Part shown: positions 47,797-56,455 of the stretch, one piece after another
Layout of the letters: each line of letters opens with the position of its first letter
How positions within the stretch are numbered: the first letter of the stretch is position 1
Assembly: GCF_902859705.1 (NCBI RefSeq)
Contig: NZ_CADIJO010000001.1
Span: 310,001-374,000, forward strand
Direction: 5' to 3'
Length of the DNA: 64,000 nucleotides
From: Achromobacter deleyi
GTDB taxonomy: Bacteria; Pseudomonadota; Gammaproteobacteria; Burkholderiales; Burkholderiaceae_B
Position numbers and translations under genes: made by a program
Notes under the pieces: generated by a model
Databases searched by the model: none
The model's input: the letters and a program-made list of their open reading frames with translations, nothing else
What the model was told of the DNA's origin: nothing

Positions 47797-48741
47797 ATGA
47801 ACCTGCAGCAATTTCGTTTTGTGCGCGAAACCATCCGGCGCGACTTCAACCTGACCGAAGCCGCCCGGATGCTCTATACCTCCCAACCGGGCGTGTCCAA
47901 GGCGATCATCGAGTTCGAGGACGAACTCGGCATCAAGATCTTCGAACGCCATGGCAAGCGCATCAAAGGGCTGACCAAGCCCGGCCTGGCGGTTTCGCAG
48001 GTGATCGACCGCATCATGCGCGAAGTCGACAATCTCAAGAAAGTCAGCGACGAATTCGCCCGCCGTGATGAAGGCGGCCTGGTGATCGCTTGCACGCACA
48101 CCCAGGCCCGCTATCTGCTGCCGCGCGTGATCCCGGCGTTTCGCAAGCAGTTCCCCAAGGTGCACCTGTCGCTGGCAGAAGGCAGCCCGGCGCAACTGGC
48201 CGAAATGGTGCTGCACGAGCAGGCCGACCTGGCGCTGGCGACCGAGTCCCTGGCGCTGACCCCGGGCCTGGCGACGCTGCCCGTCTACGCCTGGGAGCAC
48301 ACCGTGGTGGTGCGCCCCGACCATCCCCTGGCCGAGCTGACCTCCAGCGCCGCCAAGCGACTGTCACTGGCGCAACTGGCCGAATTCCCCATCGTGACCT
48401 ACGACCGCGCCTTTACCGGCCGCAGCACGATCGACGAAGTCTTCGCCAACCAGGGCATCCATCCGGACATCGTGCTGGAAGCCATCGACGCCGACGTGAT
48501 CAAGACCTACGTGGACGTGGGCCTGGGCATCGGCATCATTGCCGGCGTGGCCTACGACCCGCGGCGCGATTCGAACCTGGTGGGCCTGCCCGTGGGCCAC
48601 CTGTTTGGTACGCACACCACCCGGGTGGGCGTGAAGGCCGGCGTGTTCCTGCGTGACTACGTCTACACCTTCCTGGAAATGCTGGCGCCGTCATTGACCC
48701 GCGCGGTCGTGACCGAGGCCGTGCAGGGCACGCCCAAGTAG
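47797..48741 (+). CDS. cysB: LysR-family regulator CysB
   Basis: A 314-residue LTTR that activates sulfate assimilation genes in response to O- or N-acetylserine. The N-terminus MNLQQFRFVRETIRRDFNLT with AARMLYTSQPGVSKAIIEFE is the CysB/Cbl signature. Effector-domain features are CTHTQARYLLPRVI and the late GLGIGIIAGVAYDPRRD. CysB is preferred to Cbl on overall match and the single-copy context. Confidence 0.92.
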   Translation: MNLQQFRFVRETIRRDFNLTEAARMLYTSQPGVSKAIIEFEDELGIKIFERHGKRIKGLTKPGLAVSQVIDRIMREVDNLKKVSDEFARRDEGGLVIACTHTQARYLLPRVIPAFRKQFPKVHLSLAEGSPAQLAEMVLHEQADLALATESLALTPGLATLPVYAWEHTVVVRPDHPLAELTSSAAKRLSLAQLAEFPIVTYDRAFTGRSTIDEVFANQGIHPDIVLEAIDADVIKTYVDVGLGIGIIAGVAYDPRRDSNLVGLPVGHLFGTHTTRVGVKAGVFLRDYVYTFLEMLAPSLTRAVVTEAVQGTPK

Positions 48742-48771
48742 GCGTGGCCGGCATGGATGCCCAGCGACAAG

Positions 48772-48803
48772 ACGCGGCCCCTGGCGGGAGCCGCGTTTTT
48801 TTT
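48772..48803 (+). terminator. Terminator after cysB
   Basis: The arms ACGCGG (48772-48777) and CCGCGT (48791-48796), with further pairing inside the loop, are followed by a run of eight T. It starts 31 bases past the cysB stop. Confidence 0.75.
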
Positions 48804-48889
48804 GGGGCAGAGGGAACGGGGACGGGTCTCTCACTATGCGTTCCCATAAGCTCATAAAAATAATTAAATAAGAACCGATCTCATTTAAG

Positions 48890-48917
48890 TTGACTAAAAA
48901 ATAGGAATCATTATCAT
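48890..48917 (+). promoter_or_regulatory. Promoter of the DUF2325 gene
   Basis: TTGACT (48890-48895) and TATCAT (48912-48917) are separated by 16 bases, a good sigma-70 match in an AT-rich stretch. The -10 element lies within the Fur-like box. Confidence 0.6.
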
Positions 48918-48921
48918 TACA
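48903..48921 (+). promoter_or_regulatory. Fur-like iron box
   Basis: AGGAATCATTATCATTACA matches, on the opposite strand, about 13 of 19 positions of the classic Fur consensus, including the whole core AATGATAATGATT apart from one base. It covers the -10 element, so iron-loaded Fur would block transcription. Confidence 0.6.
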
Positions 48922-48951
48922 TCCAGTCTCAACGACCCAGTGAGGTTCAAC

Positions 48952-49272
48952 ATGACGGCAGGATTGAGTGCAGTGGTAGTGGGCGCCGACAGGCTCGGCA
49001 ACATTCCGGATCTGCTTAAAGGACACAATATTTCGATCACGCACCACATCAGTGGCCGTGACCCCTCGCATCAGAAGAAGACGTTGCAGCTGCCCTCGGG
49101 CACCCAGCTGGTCATCTTGCTGACCGACTTCCTGGGCCACAACGTCATGAAGACGTTCCGCAATGCCGCGCAGCGTGGCGGCATCCGTGTCGTGGCTTGT
49201 CGCCGTTCGGTGTGCAGCATGCAGCAGGCGCTGCAGCAATGCGGCCTGTGCTCGGGAGCCGCGGTCCACTGA
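48952..49272 (+). CDS. DUF2325 domain protein, predicted iron-repressed
   Basis: A 106-residue cytosolic protein of the DUF2325 family. It begins with a Rossmann-like VVVGADRLGNIPDLL, continues with HHISGRD and LVILLTDFLGHNVMK, and ends with three cysteines (VACRRSVCSMQQALQQCGLC; four counting the last). The function is unknown; the Cys cluster hints at metal or Fe-S binding. The ATG at 48952 has TGAGG six bases upstream; a GTG twelve bases earlier overlaps that site. The promoter carries a Fur-like box. Confidence 0.75.
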   Translation: MTAGLSAVVVGADRLGNIPDLLKGHNISITHHISGRDPSHQKKTLQLPSGTQLVILLTDFLGHNVMKTFRNAAQRGGIRVVACRRSVCSMQQALQQCGLCSGAAVH

Positions 49273-49352
49273 CGGCTTGCCGCGCTGCCGCGGATACAGA
49301 AAAACTGGGGAGGCCGAAACGGCCTGCGGCCCCAAGGCCGCGAAGAGAAATG

Positions 49353-49389
49353 AAAAACGCCGCCGGACTGGAAAGTCCGGCGGCGTTTT
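49353..49389. terminator. Bidirectional terminator
   Basis: A perfect 16-pair stem (AAAACGCCGCCGGACT and its complement, GGAA loop) with A and T runs on its two sides lies between the convergent DUF2325 and NlpC/P60 genes and can serve both. Confidence 0.85.
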
Positions 49390-49444
49390 GCCGTTTGGGG
49401 GATGGCGCGGGGCAGGGCGTCGTGCGACGCTGCCCCAAAGCGTA

Positions 49445-50107
49445 TCAGTTGGCCGCGCGGGCCGAGGCCATCAGGCTGTTGTCCAGGCGGCGGGCGCCGT
49501 TGTAGCGCTTGGTCCAGTAGGCCATGGTCATGTTTTCGACACGCACCACGCCGCCGGCGCTGGGCGAGTGCACGAAGCGGTCGTCGCCCAGGTAGATGCC
49601 CACGTGGGAATAGCGGCGGCCCATGGTATTGAAGAAGACCAGGTCGCCGGCCTTGAGCTCGTTCTTGCTGACGGAGGTGCCTTGCTGGGCGATTTCGGCG
49701 GCGTTGCGGGGCAGCTTCAGGCCCAGCGAACGTTCGGCGGAATACGCGACCAAGCCGCTGCAATCGAAACCGGTATCGGGGGAGCTGCCGCCGAAGCGGT
49801 AGCGGATGCCCAGGTAGTTCAGGGCTTCGCTGACCATGGCGTTGTCGCTGCTGACTCCCGACGATTGGGTGCGCTGGCGGTCACGCTTGAACTTCTGCAC
49901 CACCAGCATGCCGATGGGGTCATCGGCGGTGGCGACCCATTCCGTTTCGTACGGATCGATCTCGGACGAATAGGCGGTGGATTTTTGATTGGTGCCTGCA
50001 CAACCCGCCAGACCCGCGACGCACGCCACCAGCGCCAGCAAACGCAGACCGCGGTGTGCTTGGCCAGAGGATGAATTCAGTCGCGCGCTTTTGGAGTGTC
50101 GATGCAT
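49445..50107 (-). CDS. NlpC/P60 (C40) peptidoglycan endopeptidase lipoprotein
   Basis: A 220-residue cell-wall hydrolase. The N-terminus has a lipoprotein signal with lipobox LAGC (LLALVACVAGLAGCAG). The NlpC/P60 domain spans about residues 90-215: catalytic Cys in DTGFDCSGLVAYSAE, His in RYSHVGIYLGDDRFVHSPS and the third polar residue in that same strand. It probably cleaves peptide crosslinks in the wall, like Spr/MepS. The ATG at 50107 is chosen; a GTG seven codons earlier is possible, and neither has a clear ribosome site. Confidence 0.85.
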   Translation of the reverse strand: MHRHSKSARLNSSSGQAHRGLRLLALVACVAGLAGCAGTNQKSTAYSSEIDPYETEWVATADDPIGMLVVQKFKRDRQRTQSSGVSSDNAMVSEALNYLGIRYRFGGSSPDTGFDCSGLVAYSAERSLGLKLPRNAAEIAQQGTSVSKNELKAGDLVFFNTMGRRYSHVGIYLGDDRFVHSPSAGGVVRVENMTMAYWTKRYNGARRLDNSLMASARAAN

Positions 50108-50419
50108 TCGGCTGGGGATGGCAGCCACTTTTTTCGCAGATCAGAAGCAATAAAGCGTCAAAAACGCTAAAAAACACCTGAATAGCTGGAATAAAGCAGC
50201 GAACCAACAGATATGTTGTCACAACTTCGCGGGGATTCTACCAAACTTTTAAGACTGGTTCGTTACTGTAACCAGCCTGGCGCCCGTGAGGCGTAGACGC
50301 GTGGCAGAATTTTTTGACCTGGGGCAAGCCTGGTGCAAGGTTTGCCCACCAAAATGACTGAAGGATTCAAAAAGAAAGCAATCAGCCTTAAGGCGTATGC
50401 ACAATAACAGGAGACAAAA
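50108..50419. other. Control region between the C40 lipoprotein and prpE genes
   Basis: These 312 bases hold no gene. The left half is AT-rich and should contain the minus-strand promoter; TTGGTT and TATTCA 17 bases apart are candidates near 50176-50204. The right half holds a sigma-54-like element overlapping an inverted repeat (50322-50347), then the prpE ribosome site. Confidence 0.5.
50331..50346 (+). promoter_or_regulatory. Possible sigma-54 promoter of prpE
   Basis: TGGTGCAAGGTTTGCC has the GG and GC pairs ten bases apart, matching most of the TGGCAC-N5-TTGC consensus. It overlaps an imperfect palindrome with arms GGGCAA and TTGCCC. Propionate genes in enterobacteria use sigma-54 with PrpR, which makes the match plausible. 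Confidence 0.35.
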
Positions 50420-52309
50420 ATGCAAAAAACCAGGGATTTCCATTACCGGTCGGTGCACGACCGCGATGCCTTCTGGCGCGAAGAGGCGACCCGGGTGCAC
50501 TGGGAGACGCCATTCGAGTCGGTCCTGGACTTTTCCCGGCCGCCGTTCGCCAAGTGGTTCGTGGGCGGCAAGACCAATCTTTGCTACAACGCGGTGGACC
50601 GCTGGCTGCCCACCCAGGCCGACCAGCCTGCCCTGATCTGGGTGTCGACCGAAGTCGACCGCGAACGCGTCTATACGCGCCAGGACGTCTATGACGAGGT
50701 CAACGCCGCCGCCGCCATGCTGCGGGACCTGGGCGTGGGCCGGGGCGACCGGGTGCTGCTGTACATGCCGATGGTGCCCGAAGCCGTGTTCACCATGCTG
50801 GCCTGCGCCCGCATCGGCGCGGTGCATTCGGTGGTGTTCGGGGGCTTTGCTTCGGTCAACCTGGCCCAGCGCATCGATGACGCCGCGCCCAAGGTGGTGG
50901 TGTGCACCGACGGTGGCTCGCGCGGCGGCAAGGTGGTGCCCTACAAGCCGCTGCTGGATCGGGCGCTGGCCCTGTGCAAGACGCCGCCGGCGTCCGTGGT
51001 GGTGTTCGACCGGGGCCTGGCGCCGTTCGAGCCCGTGGCGGGCCGCGACCTGGACTACGCGACCTTGCGCGCGGCCCAGCATGGGGTGCAGGTGCCGGTG
51101 ACCTGGCTGGAATCGTCCGAGCCCAGCTATATCCTGTACACGTCCGGCACCACCGGCAAGCCCAAGGGCGTGCAGCGCGACACCGGCGGCTATGCCGTGG
51201 CGCTGGCCTCGTCGATGGAATACCTGTTCAATGGCCGCGCGGGCGATACGTTCTTCTGCACCAGCGATATCGGCTGGGTGGTGGGGCACTCCTATATTGT
51301 GTATGGGCCGCTGATCGGCGGGCAGGCGACCGTGCTGTACGAGGGCACGCCGGTGCGTCCGGATGGCGCCATCCTGTGGAAGCTGGTCGAGCAGTTCGGC
51401 GTCAACACGCTGTTTTCGGCGCCCACGGCGGTGCGGGTGCTCAAGCGCCAGGACCCGGCGCTGCTCAGGAAACACGACCTGTCCAGCCTGCGGGCGGTGT
51501 ACCTGGCGGGCGAACCGCTGGACGAGCCGACGGCGCAATGGATCTCGGAAGGCCTGGGCAAGCCCATCATCGACAACTACTGGCAGACCGAATCCGGCTG
51601 GCCGATCCTGTCGGCGCAGCCGGGCGTGGAAAAGGTGGCGACCCGCTACGGCAGTCCGTCGTTCCCGGTATACGGCTTCGATGCGCGCATCGTCAGCGAG
51701 GCGAATGGCGAAGACCTGGGCGCCAACCAGAAGGGCGTGGTGGCGATCGTGCCGCCGCTGCCGCCGGGCGCCATGTCCACCATCTGGGGCGACGACGAGC
51801 GCTTCGTCCAGACCTATTTCACGTCGATTCCCGGCCGCCAGGTCTATTCCACCTTCGACTGGGGCCTGGTCGACCCGGACGGCTATTGGTTCATCCTGGG
51901 CCGCACCGACGATGTGATCAACGTGGCGGGCCACCGGCTGGGCACGCGCGAGATCGAGGAATCGGTCAACAGCCACAGCGGCATCGCCGAATGCGCGGTG
52001 GTGGGCGTGGCCGATGCGCTCAAGGGCCAGGTGGCGATGGCCTTCGCCGTGCTGAAGAATCCGGCGATGGCGGACGCATCCGAGGGTGCAAAGCAGCTGG
52101 AAGCGGATATCATGCGGCTGGTGGAAGATCAGCTGGGCGCGGTGGCGCGACCTGCCCGGATCCGGTTCGTGGGCGCCTTGCCCAAGACCCGCTCCGGCAA
52201 GGTGCTGCGCCGCGCGATCGTCGCCGTCTGCGAAGGCCGCGACCCCGGAGACCTCACCACCATCGAAGACCCCACCGCCCTGGAACAGATCAAGGAGTCG
52301 CTGCAATGA
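50420..52309 (+). CDS. prpE: Propionyl-CoA synthetase (PrpE)
   Basis: A 629-residue ANL-superfamily ligase that activates propionate through an acyl-adenylate. The N-terminal ACAS domain RDAFWREEATRVHWETPFE is typical. The AMP-binding motif is [18 protein letters not shown], then DNYWQTESGWPI, GRTDDVINVAGHRLGTREIE, and the catalytic Lys in PKTRSGKVLRRAI. AGGAG precedes the ATG. The stop overlaps a GlcG-family gene by four bases. No prpB, prpC or prpD is adjacent. Confidence 0.92.
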   Translation: MQKTRDFHYRSVHDRDAFWREEATRVHWETPFESVLDFSRPPFAKWFVGGKTNLCYNAVDRWLPTQADQPALIWVSTEVDRERVYTRQDVYDEVNAAAAMLRDLGVGRGDRVLLYMPMVPEAVFTMLACARIGAVHSVVFGGFASVNLAQRIDDAAPKVVVCTDGGSRGGKVVPYKPLLDRALALCKTPPASVVVFDRGLAPFEPVAGRDLDYATLRAAQHGVQVPVTWLESSEPSYILYTSGTTGKPKGVQRDTGGYAVALASSMEYLFNGRAGDTFFCTSDIGWVVGHSYIVYGPLIGGQATVLYEGTPVRPDGAILWKLVEQFGVNTLFSAPTAVRVLKRQDPALLRKHDLSSLRAVYLAGEPLDEPTAQWISEGLGKPIIDNYWQTESGWPILSAQPGVEKVATRYGSPSFPVYGFDARIVSEANGEDLGANQKGVVAIVPPLPPGAMSTIWGDDERFVQTYFTSIPGRQVYSTFDWGLVDPDGYWFILGRTDDVINVAGHRLGTREIEESVNSHSGIAECAVVGVADALKGQVAMAFAVLKNPAMADASEGAKQLEADIMRLVEDQLGAVARPARIRFVGALPKTRSGKVLRRAIVAVCEGRDPGDLTTIEDPTALEQIKESLQ

Positions 52310-52713
52310 ATACCAAACCCGTGCTGACCGCCGAAGACGTCAAGAAAATCCTGGCCGCGGCCGAAGCACACGCCCTGCAGAACAAGTGGGCGGTCACCAT
52401 CGCCGTGTCGGACGATGGCGGCCATCTGCTGGGCATGCTGCGGCTGGACGACGCCGCCCCCATCTCTTCGCACATTGCGCCGGCCAAGGCCAAGACCGCG
52501 GCCCTGGGCCGCCGCGAATCGCGCGTCTACGAAGAGATCATCAACAACGGCCGCTACTCCTTCCTGTCGGCGCCGCTGATCGAAGGCATGCTGGAAGGCG
52601 GCGTGCCCGTGATCGCCAACGGCCAGGTGGTCGGCGCAGTCGGCGTGTCGGGCGTGAAGTCCACCGAAGACGCCCAGATCGCCCAGGCTGGCATCGCCGC
52701 GCTGGGCCTGTGA
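52306..52713 (+). CDS. GlcG/HbpS-family protein
   Basis: A 135-residue single-domain protein of the GlcG/HbpS (DUF336) family. It has the opening LTAEDVKKILAAAEAHALQN, the strand AVTIAVSDDGGHLLGMLRLD and the ending GVSGVKSTEDAQIAQAGIAAL. Relatives bind heme or cobalamin-like ligands or act as accessory proteins in catabolic operons. No signal peptide is seen. It overlaps prpE upstream by four bases and the transporter downstream by four bases, so all three are translationally coupled. Confidence 0.8.
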   Translation: MNTKPVLTAEDVKKILAAAEAHALQNKWAVTIAVSDDGGHLLGMLRLDDAAPISSHIAPAKAKTAALGRRESRVYEEIINNGRYSFLSAPLIEGMLEGGVPVIANGQVVGAVGVSGVKSTEDAQIAQAGIAALGL

Positions 52714-54065
52714 GCCAGGAAGAATCGCGGCAGCCGTCGGCGGGCCAGGCGCCCGCCGGCCTTGCCGCGCCGGCCGGCGGGGCAGCGGACACCGGTCCGC
52801 TGAACCCCGGCGTGGCCAAGCGCGAAGTCTGGGCCTGGGCCATGTACGACTTCGCCAATTCCGGCTACACCACCGTGATTCTCACGGCGGTGTTCAGCAC
52901 CTATTTCGTTGGCGTGGTGGCCGGCCGTGCGCCGTGGGCCACGCTGGCCTGGACGGCGGCGCTGTCGCTGTCCTATCTGCTCATCATGCTGACCATGCCC
53001 ACGCTGGGGGCGCGGGCCGATGCCCGCGCCGCCAAGCGGCGCCTGCTCTACACCAGCACCACCGGCTGCGTGGCGGCCACGCTGCTGCTGACCCAGGCGG
53101 GGCCGGGCGACGTCTGGCTGGCCCTGGCGGCCATCGTCGTGTCCAACTACTGCTATTGCATCGGTGAATCCGTGGTGGCGGCTTTTCTGCCCGAACTGGC
53201 CAAGCCGTCGGCGCTGGGCCGGGTGTCGGGCTGGGGCTGGAGCTTCGGCTATTGCGGCGGCATGCTCACGCTGGGCCTGTCGCTGTGGGTGGTGACGCTG
53301 TCCGAAGCCAACGGCCTGGACGCCCAGCATTTCGTGCCGCGCGTCATCCTGGTGACCTGCGCCGTGTTTGCGCTGGCGGCGCTGCCGTCGTTCTTCATGC
53401 TGCGCGAACGCGCCCGGCCGCAGGCTGAACCCAAAGAGGCGCTGGACGTCTTCAAGCGCCTGGCGTTTGCATGGCGCGAAACCGGCCAGCATTTTCCCGA
53501 ATTCCGTCGCCTGCTGATGTGCATCGCGTGCTATCAGGCCGGCATCTCGGTGGTCATCACCCTGGCCGCGGTGTATGCGTCCGAGGTCATGGGCTTCACG
53601 ACGCCGCAGATCATGCTGCTGGTGTTCACCGTCAACATCGGGGCAGCCGCGGGTGCGTTCTCGTTCGGCTACGTGCAGGACCGCATCGGCCACAAGCCGG
53701 CGCTGGCCATCACCTTGTGCGGCTGGATCGTGATGGTGCTGGTGGCCTATGCCGCTGTCACGGCGCCGGTGTTCTGGGTGGCCGCCACGCTTGCGGGCCT
53801 GTGCATGGGCACGACGCAAAGCGCGGGCCGCGCCATGACCGGCGCGCTGGCCCCGGCCGGCCGCCTGGCCGAATTCTTCTCGCTCTGGACCTTCGCGGTG
53901 CAACTGGCCGCCGTCATCGGCCCGCTGACCTACGGCCTGGTCACCTGGCTCACGCACGGCAACCATCGCCTGGCCATCCTGGTGACCGGGCTGTTCTTCG
54001 TGGGTGGCCTCATCCTGCTGTCGCGCGTGGACATGGCGCGCGGCCTGGCGCGGCGCGCCGCCTAG
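52710..54065 (+). CDS. MFS transporter, UMF1/Atg22-like
   Basis: A 451-residue permease with about 12 hydrophobic helices. The diagnostic opening REVWAWAMYDFANSGYTTVILTAVF and later GRVSGWGWSFGYCGGMLTL place it in the UMF1 group related to Atg22 effluxers. About 40 Pro/Ala/Gly-rich residues precede the first helix. The start is GTG at 52710, overlapping the GlcG-family stop. The substrate is unknown; coupling to prpE suggests a short-chain acid or an amino acid. Confidence 0.8.
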   Translation: MSQEESRQPSAGQAPAGLAAPAGGAADTGPLNPGVAKREVWAWAMYDFANSGYTTVILTAVFSTYFVGVVAGRAPWATLAWTAALSLSYLLIMLTMPTLGARADARAAKRRLLYTSTTGCVAATLLLTQAGPGDVWLALAAIVVSNYCYCIGESVVAAFLPELAKPSALGRVSGWGWSFGYCGGMLTLGLSLWVVTLSEANGLDAQHFVPRVILVTCAVFALAALPSFFMLRERARPQAEPKEALDVFKRLAFAWRETGQHFPEFRRLLMCIACYQAGISVVITLAAVYASEVMGFTTPQIMLLVFTVNIGAAAGAFSFGYVQDRIGHKPALAITLCGWIVMVLVAYAAVTAPVFWVAATLAGLCMGTTQSAGRAMTGALAPAGRLAEFFSLWTFAVQLAAVIGPLTYGLVTWLTHGNHRLAILVTGLFFVGGLILLSRVDMARGLARRAA

Positions 54066-54335
54066 CGCCGCAGCCGTTCGCCGCAACTGATATTCTTATG
54101 AAGTCCCGGACGTTGCCCCGCGCGCTTTGCGGCACGCGGCGTCCGGTGGGTTTGCGTTTGCGCAGTCAGGTTGTCGATGCCGTTGCCGCCATGGCCGGCG
54201 GTTGCACGCTTGCGGTGATGCGGGCTCTGGCCCGCATTTTGCGTAAGGTGCCCGTAAGAGCGTGGCGATACGGTTGCGAGTGGGCAATAAAAGAAAACGG
54301 CATCAACAACAGAATCACAGATTGGAGACAAGATC

Positions 54336-56315
54336 ATGTCGAATGCTATTGAGTCCGTACTGGTAGAAACCCGGGTCTTTCCGCCGCCCGAGCGCGCGGC
54401 CCAAGGCGCCGCGATTCCCAGCATGGACGCCTACAACGCGCTGTGTGCGCAGGTCGAAAAGGACTTCGACGGCTTCTGGGCCGGCCAGGCCCGTGACAAC
54501 CTGCAATGGACCAAGCCGTTCACCGAAGTGCTGGACGAATCGAACGCGCCGTTCTACCGCTGGTTCGGCGACGGCGAACTGAACGTCTCGGCCAACTGCC
54601 TGGACGTGCACCTGACCAACGGCAATGCCGACAAGACCGCCATCATCTTCGAAACCGACGATGGCAAGGTCAACAAGGTCAGCTACCGCGAACTGCTGGC
54701 CCGCGTGTGCCGCTTCGCCAACGGCATTGCCGCGCTGGGCTACAAGAAGGGCGATCGCGCCATCATCTACATGCCAATGTCGATCGAAGCCGTGGTGGCC
54801 ATGCAGGCCTGCGCGCGCCTGGGCGTGACGCACTCGGTGGTGTTCGGCGGCTTTTCGGCCAAGAGCCTGCAAGAGCGCATCGTCGACGTCGGCGCATCGC
54901 TGGTCATCACCGCCGACGAGCAGGTGCGCGGCGGCAAGACCATTCCGCTCAAGCCGGCGGTGGAAGAAGCCATCGCCATGGGCGGCTGCGACGCCGTGCG
55001 CAAGGTGGTCGTCTACCGCCGCACCGGCGGCAAGGTGCAATGGAACGACAGCCGCGACCTCTGGATGCACGACGTCGAAGCCGGCCAGCCCGACACCTGC
55101 GAACCGGTGCCGGTCAATGCCGAGCATCCGCTGTTCATCCTGTATACGTCCGGTTCCACCGGCAAGCCCAAGGGCGTGCAGCATTCGTCGGCAGGTTACC
55201 TGCTGTGGGCGCTGCTGACGGTCAAATGGACCTTCGATGCCCGCAAGGACGACGTCTATTGGTGCACGGCCGACGTGGGCTGGGTCACCGGCCACACCTA
55301 CATCACCTACGGCCCGCTGGCTGCCGGCCTGACGCAGGTGGTGTTCGAAGGCGTGCCCACGTTCCCCAACGCCGGCCGTTTCTGGGACATGATCGCGCGC
55401 CACAAGGTCACCACGTTCTACACCGCGCCCACCGCGATCCGTTCGCTGATCAAGGCGGCCGAGGCGGCGCCCGACACCCATCCGTCCAAGTACGACCTCG
55501 ACAGCCTGCGCATCATCGGCACGGTGGGCGAACCCATCAACCCCGAAGCCTGGATCTGGTATCACAAGAACATCGGCCGCGAACGCTGCCCGATCGTCGA
55601 TACCTGGTGGCAGACTGAAACCGGCGGCCACATGATCACCCCGCTGCCGGGCGCTACGCCCACCAAGCCGGGTTCGTGCACGCTGCCGCTGCCGGGCATC
55701 GCCGCGGCCATCGTGGACGAGACCGGCGGCGACGTCGACCAGGGCAATGGCGGCTTTCTCGTCATCAAGCGTCCGTGGCCGGCCATGATCCGCAACATCT
55801 GGGGCGACCCCGAACGCTTCAAGAAGAGCTACTTCCCGCCCGAACTGCGCGGTTATTACCTGGCCGGCGACGGCGCGCAGCGTGATGCGGACGGCTACTT
55901 CTGGATCATGGGCCGCATCGACGACGTGCTGAACGTGTCGGGCCACCGCCTGGGCACCATGGAAGTCGAATCGGCGCTGGTGGCGCACGAGCTGGTGGCC
56001 GAAGCCGCCGTGGTCGGCCGTCCCGACGACACGACGGGCGAGGCCGTGGTGGCCTTCGTGGTGCTCAAGGGCACCCGCCCCGAAGGCGCCGATGCACAAG
56101 CCATCGCCAAGACGCTGCGCGACTGGGTGGCCAAGGAAATCGGCCCGATCGCCAAGCCCAAGGACATCCGCTTCGGCGACAACCTGCCCAAGACCCGCTC
56201 GGGCAAGATCATGCGCCGCCTGCTGCGCGTGGTCGCCAAGGGCGAGGAAGTGACCCAGGACGTGTCGACGCTGGAAAACCCGGCCATCCTGGAACAGCTG
56301 TCCAAGCCGCTGTAA
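54336..56315 (+). CDS. acsA: Acetyl-CoA synthetase
   Basis: A 659-residue AMP-forming acetate:CoA ligase. It has the ACAS N-terminal domain ([20 protein letters not shown]), the AMP motif [19 protein letters not shown], the Trp-bearing acetate pocket [39 protein letters not shown], and the acetylatable Lys in [14 protein letters not shown]. Length and motifs distinguish it from PrpE upstream. TTGGAGA precedes the ATG. The 270 bases before it contain no gene. A strong terminator follows. Confidence 0.95.
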   Translation: MSNAIESVLVETRVFPPPERAAQGAAIPSMDAYNALCAQVEKDFDGFWAGQARDNLQWTKPFTEVLDESNAPFYRWFGDGELNVSANCLDVHLTNGNADKTAIIFETDDGKVNKVSYRELLARVCRFANGIAALGYKKGDRAIIYMPMSIEAVVAMQACARLGVTHSVVFGGFSAKSLQERIVDVGASLVITADEQVRGGKTIPLKPAVEEAIAMGGCDAVRKVVVYRRTGGKVQWNDSRDLWMHDVEAGQPDTCEPVPVNAEHPLFILYTSGSTGKPKGVQHSSAGYLLWALLTVKWTFDARKDDVYWCTADVGWVTGHTYITYGPLAAGLTQVVFEGVPTFPNAGRFWDMIARHKVTTFYTAPTAIRSLIKAAEAAPDTHPSKYDLDSLRIIGTVGEPINPEAWIWYHKNIGRERCPIVDTWWQTETGGHMITPLPGATPTKPGSCTLPLPGIAAAIVDETGGDVDQGNGGFLVIKRPWPAMIRNIWGDPERFKKSYFPPELRGYYLAGDGAQRDADGYFWIMGRIDDVLNVSGHRLGTMEVESALVAHELVAEAAVVGRPDDTTGEAVVAFVVLKGTRPEGADAQAIAKTLRDWVAKEIGPIAKPKDIRFGDNLPKTRSGKIMRRLLRVVAKGEEVTQDVSTLENPAILEQLSKPL

Positions 56316-56382
56316 ATGGCGCGCGCCCGTCCGCATCGCGGACGGCGCGGCCCGATCCCCGCGCGGCGGGAGCATAATGCGA

Positions 56383-56424
56383 GATGCCCATACCGGTTTG
56401 CCGGTATGGGCATCGTCGTTTTTT
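56383..56424 (+). terminator. Terminator after acsA
   Basis: A perfect 14-pair stem (arms 56383-56396 and 56401-56414, TTTG loop) is followed after four bases by six T. Confidence 0.85.
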
Positions 56425-56455
56425 CCCCAATAAATCATTTACCGGAGACGCCGCC

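Noticed and set aside
54194-54215. Sigma-54-like sequence upstream of acsA (TGGC with TTGC)
   Set aside because: GG and GC are only nine bases apart, one short of the strict ten-base requirement.
54062-54424. Minus-strand open frame across the acsA leader
   Set aside because: It overlaps the acsA start and the MFS end on the other strand, with no recognisable domain or ribosome site.
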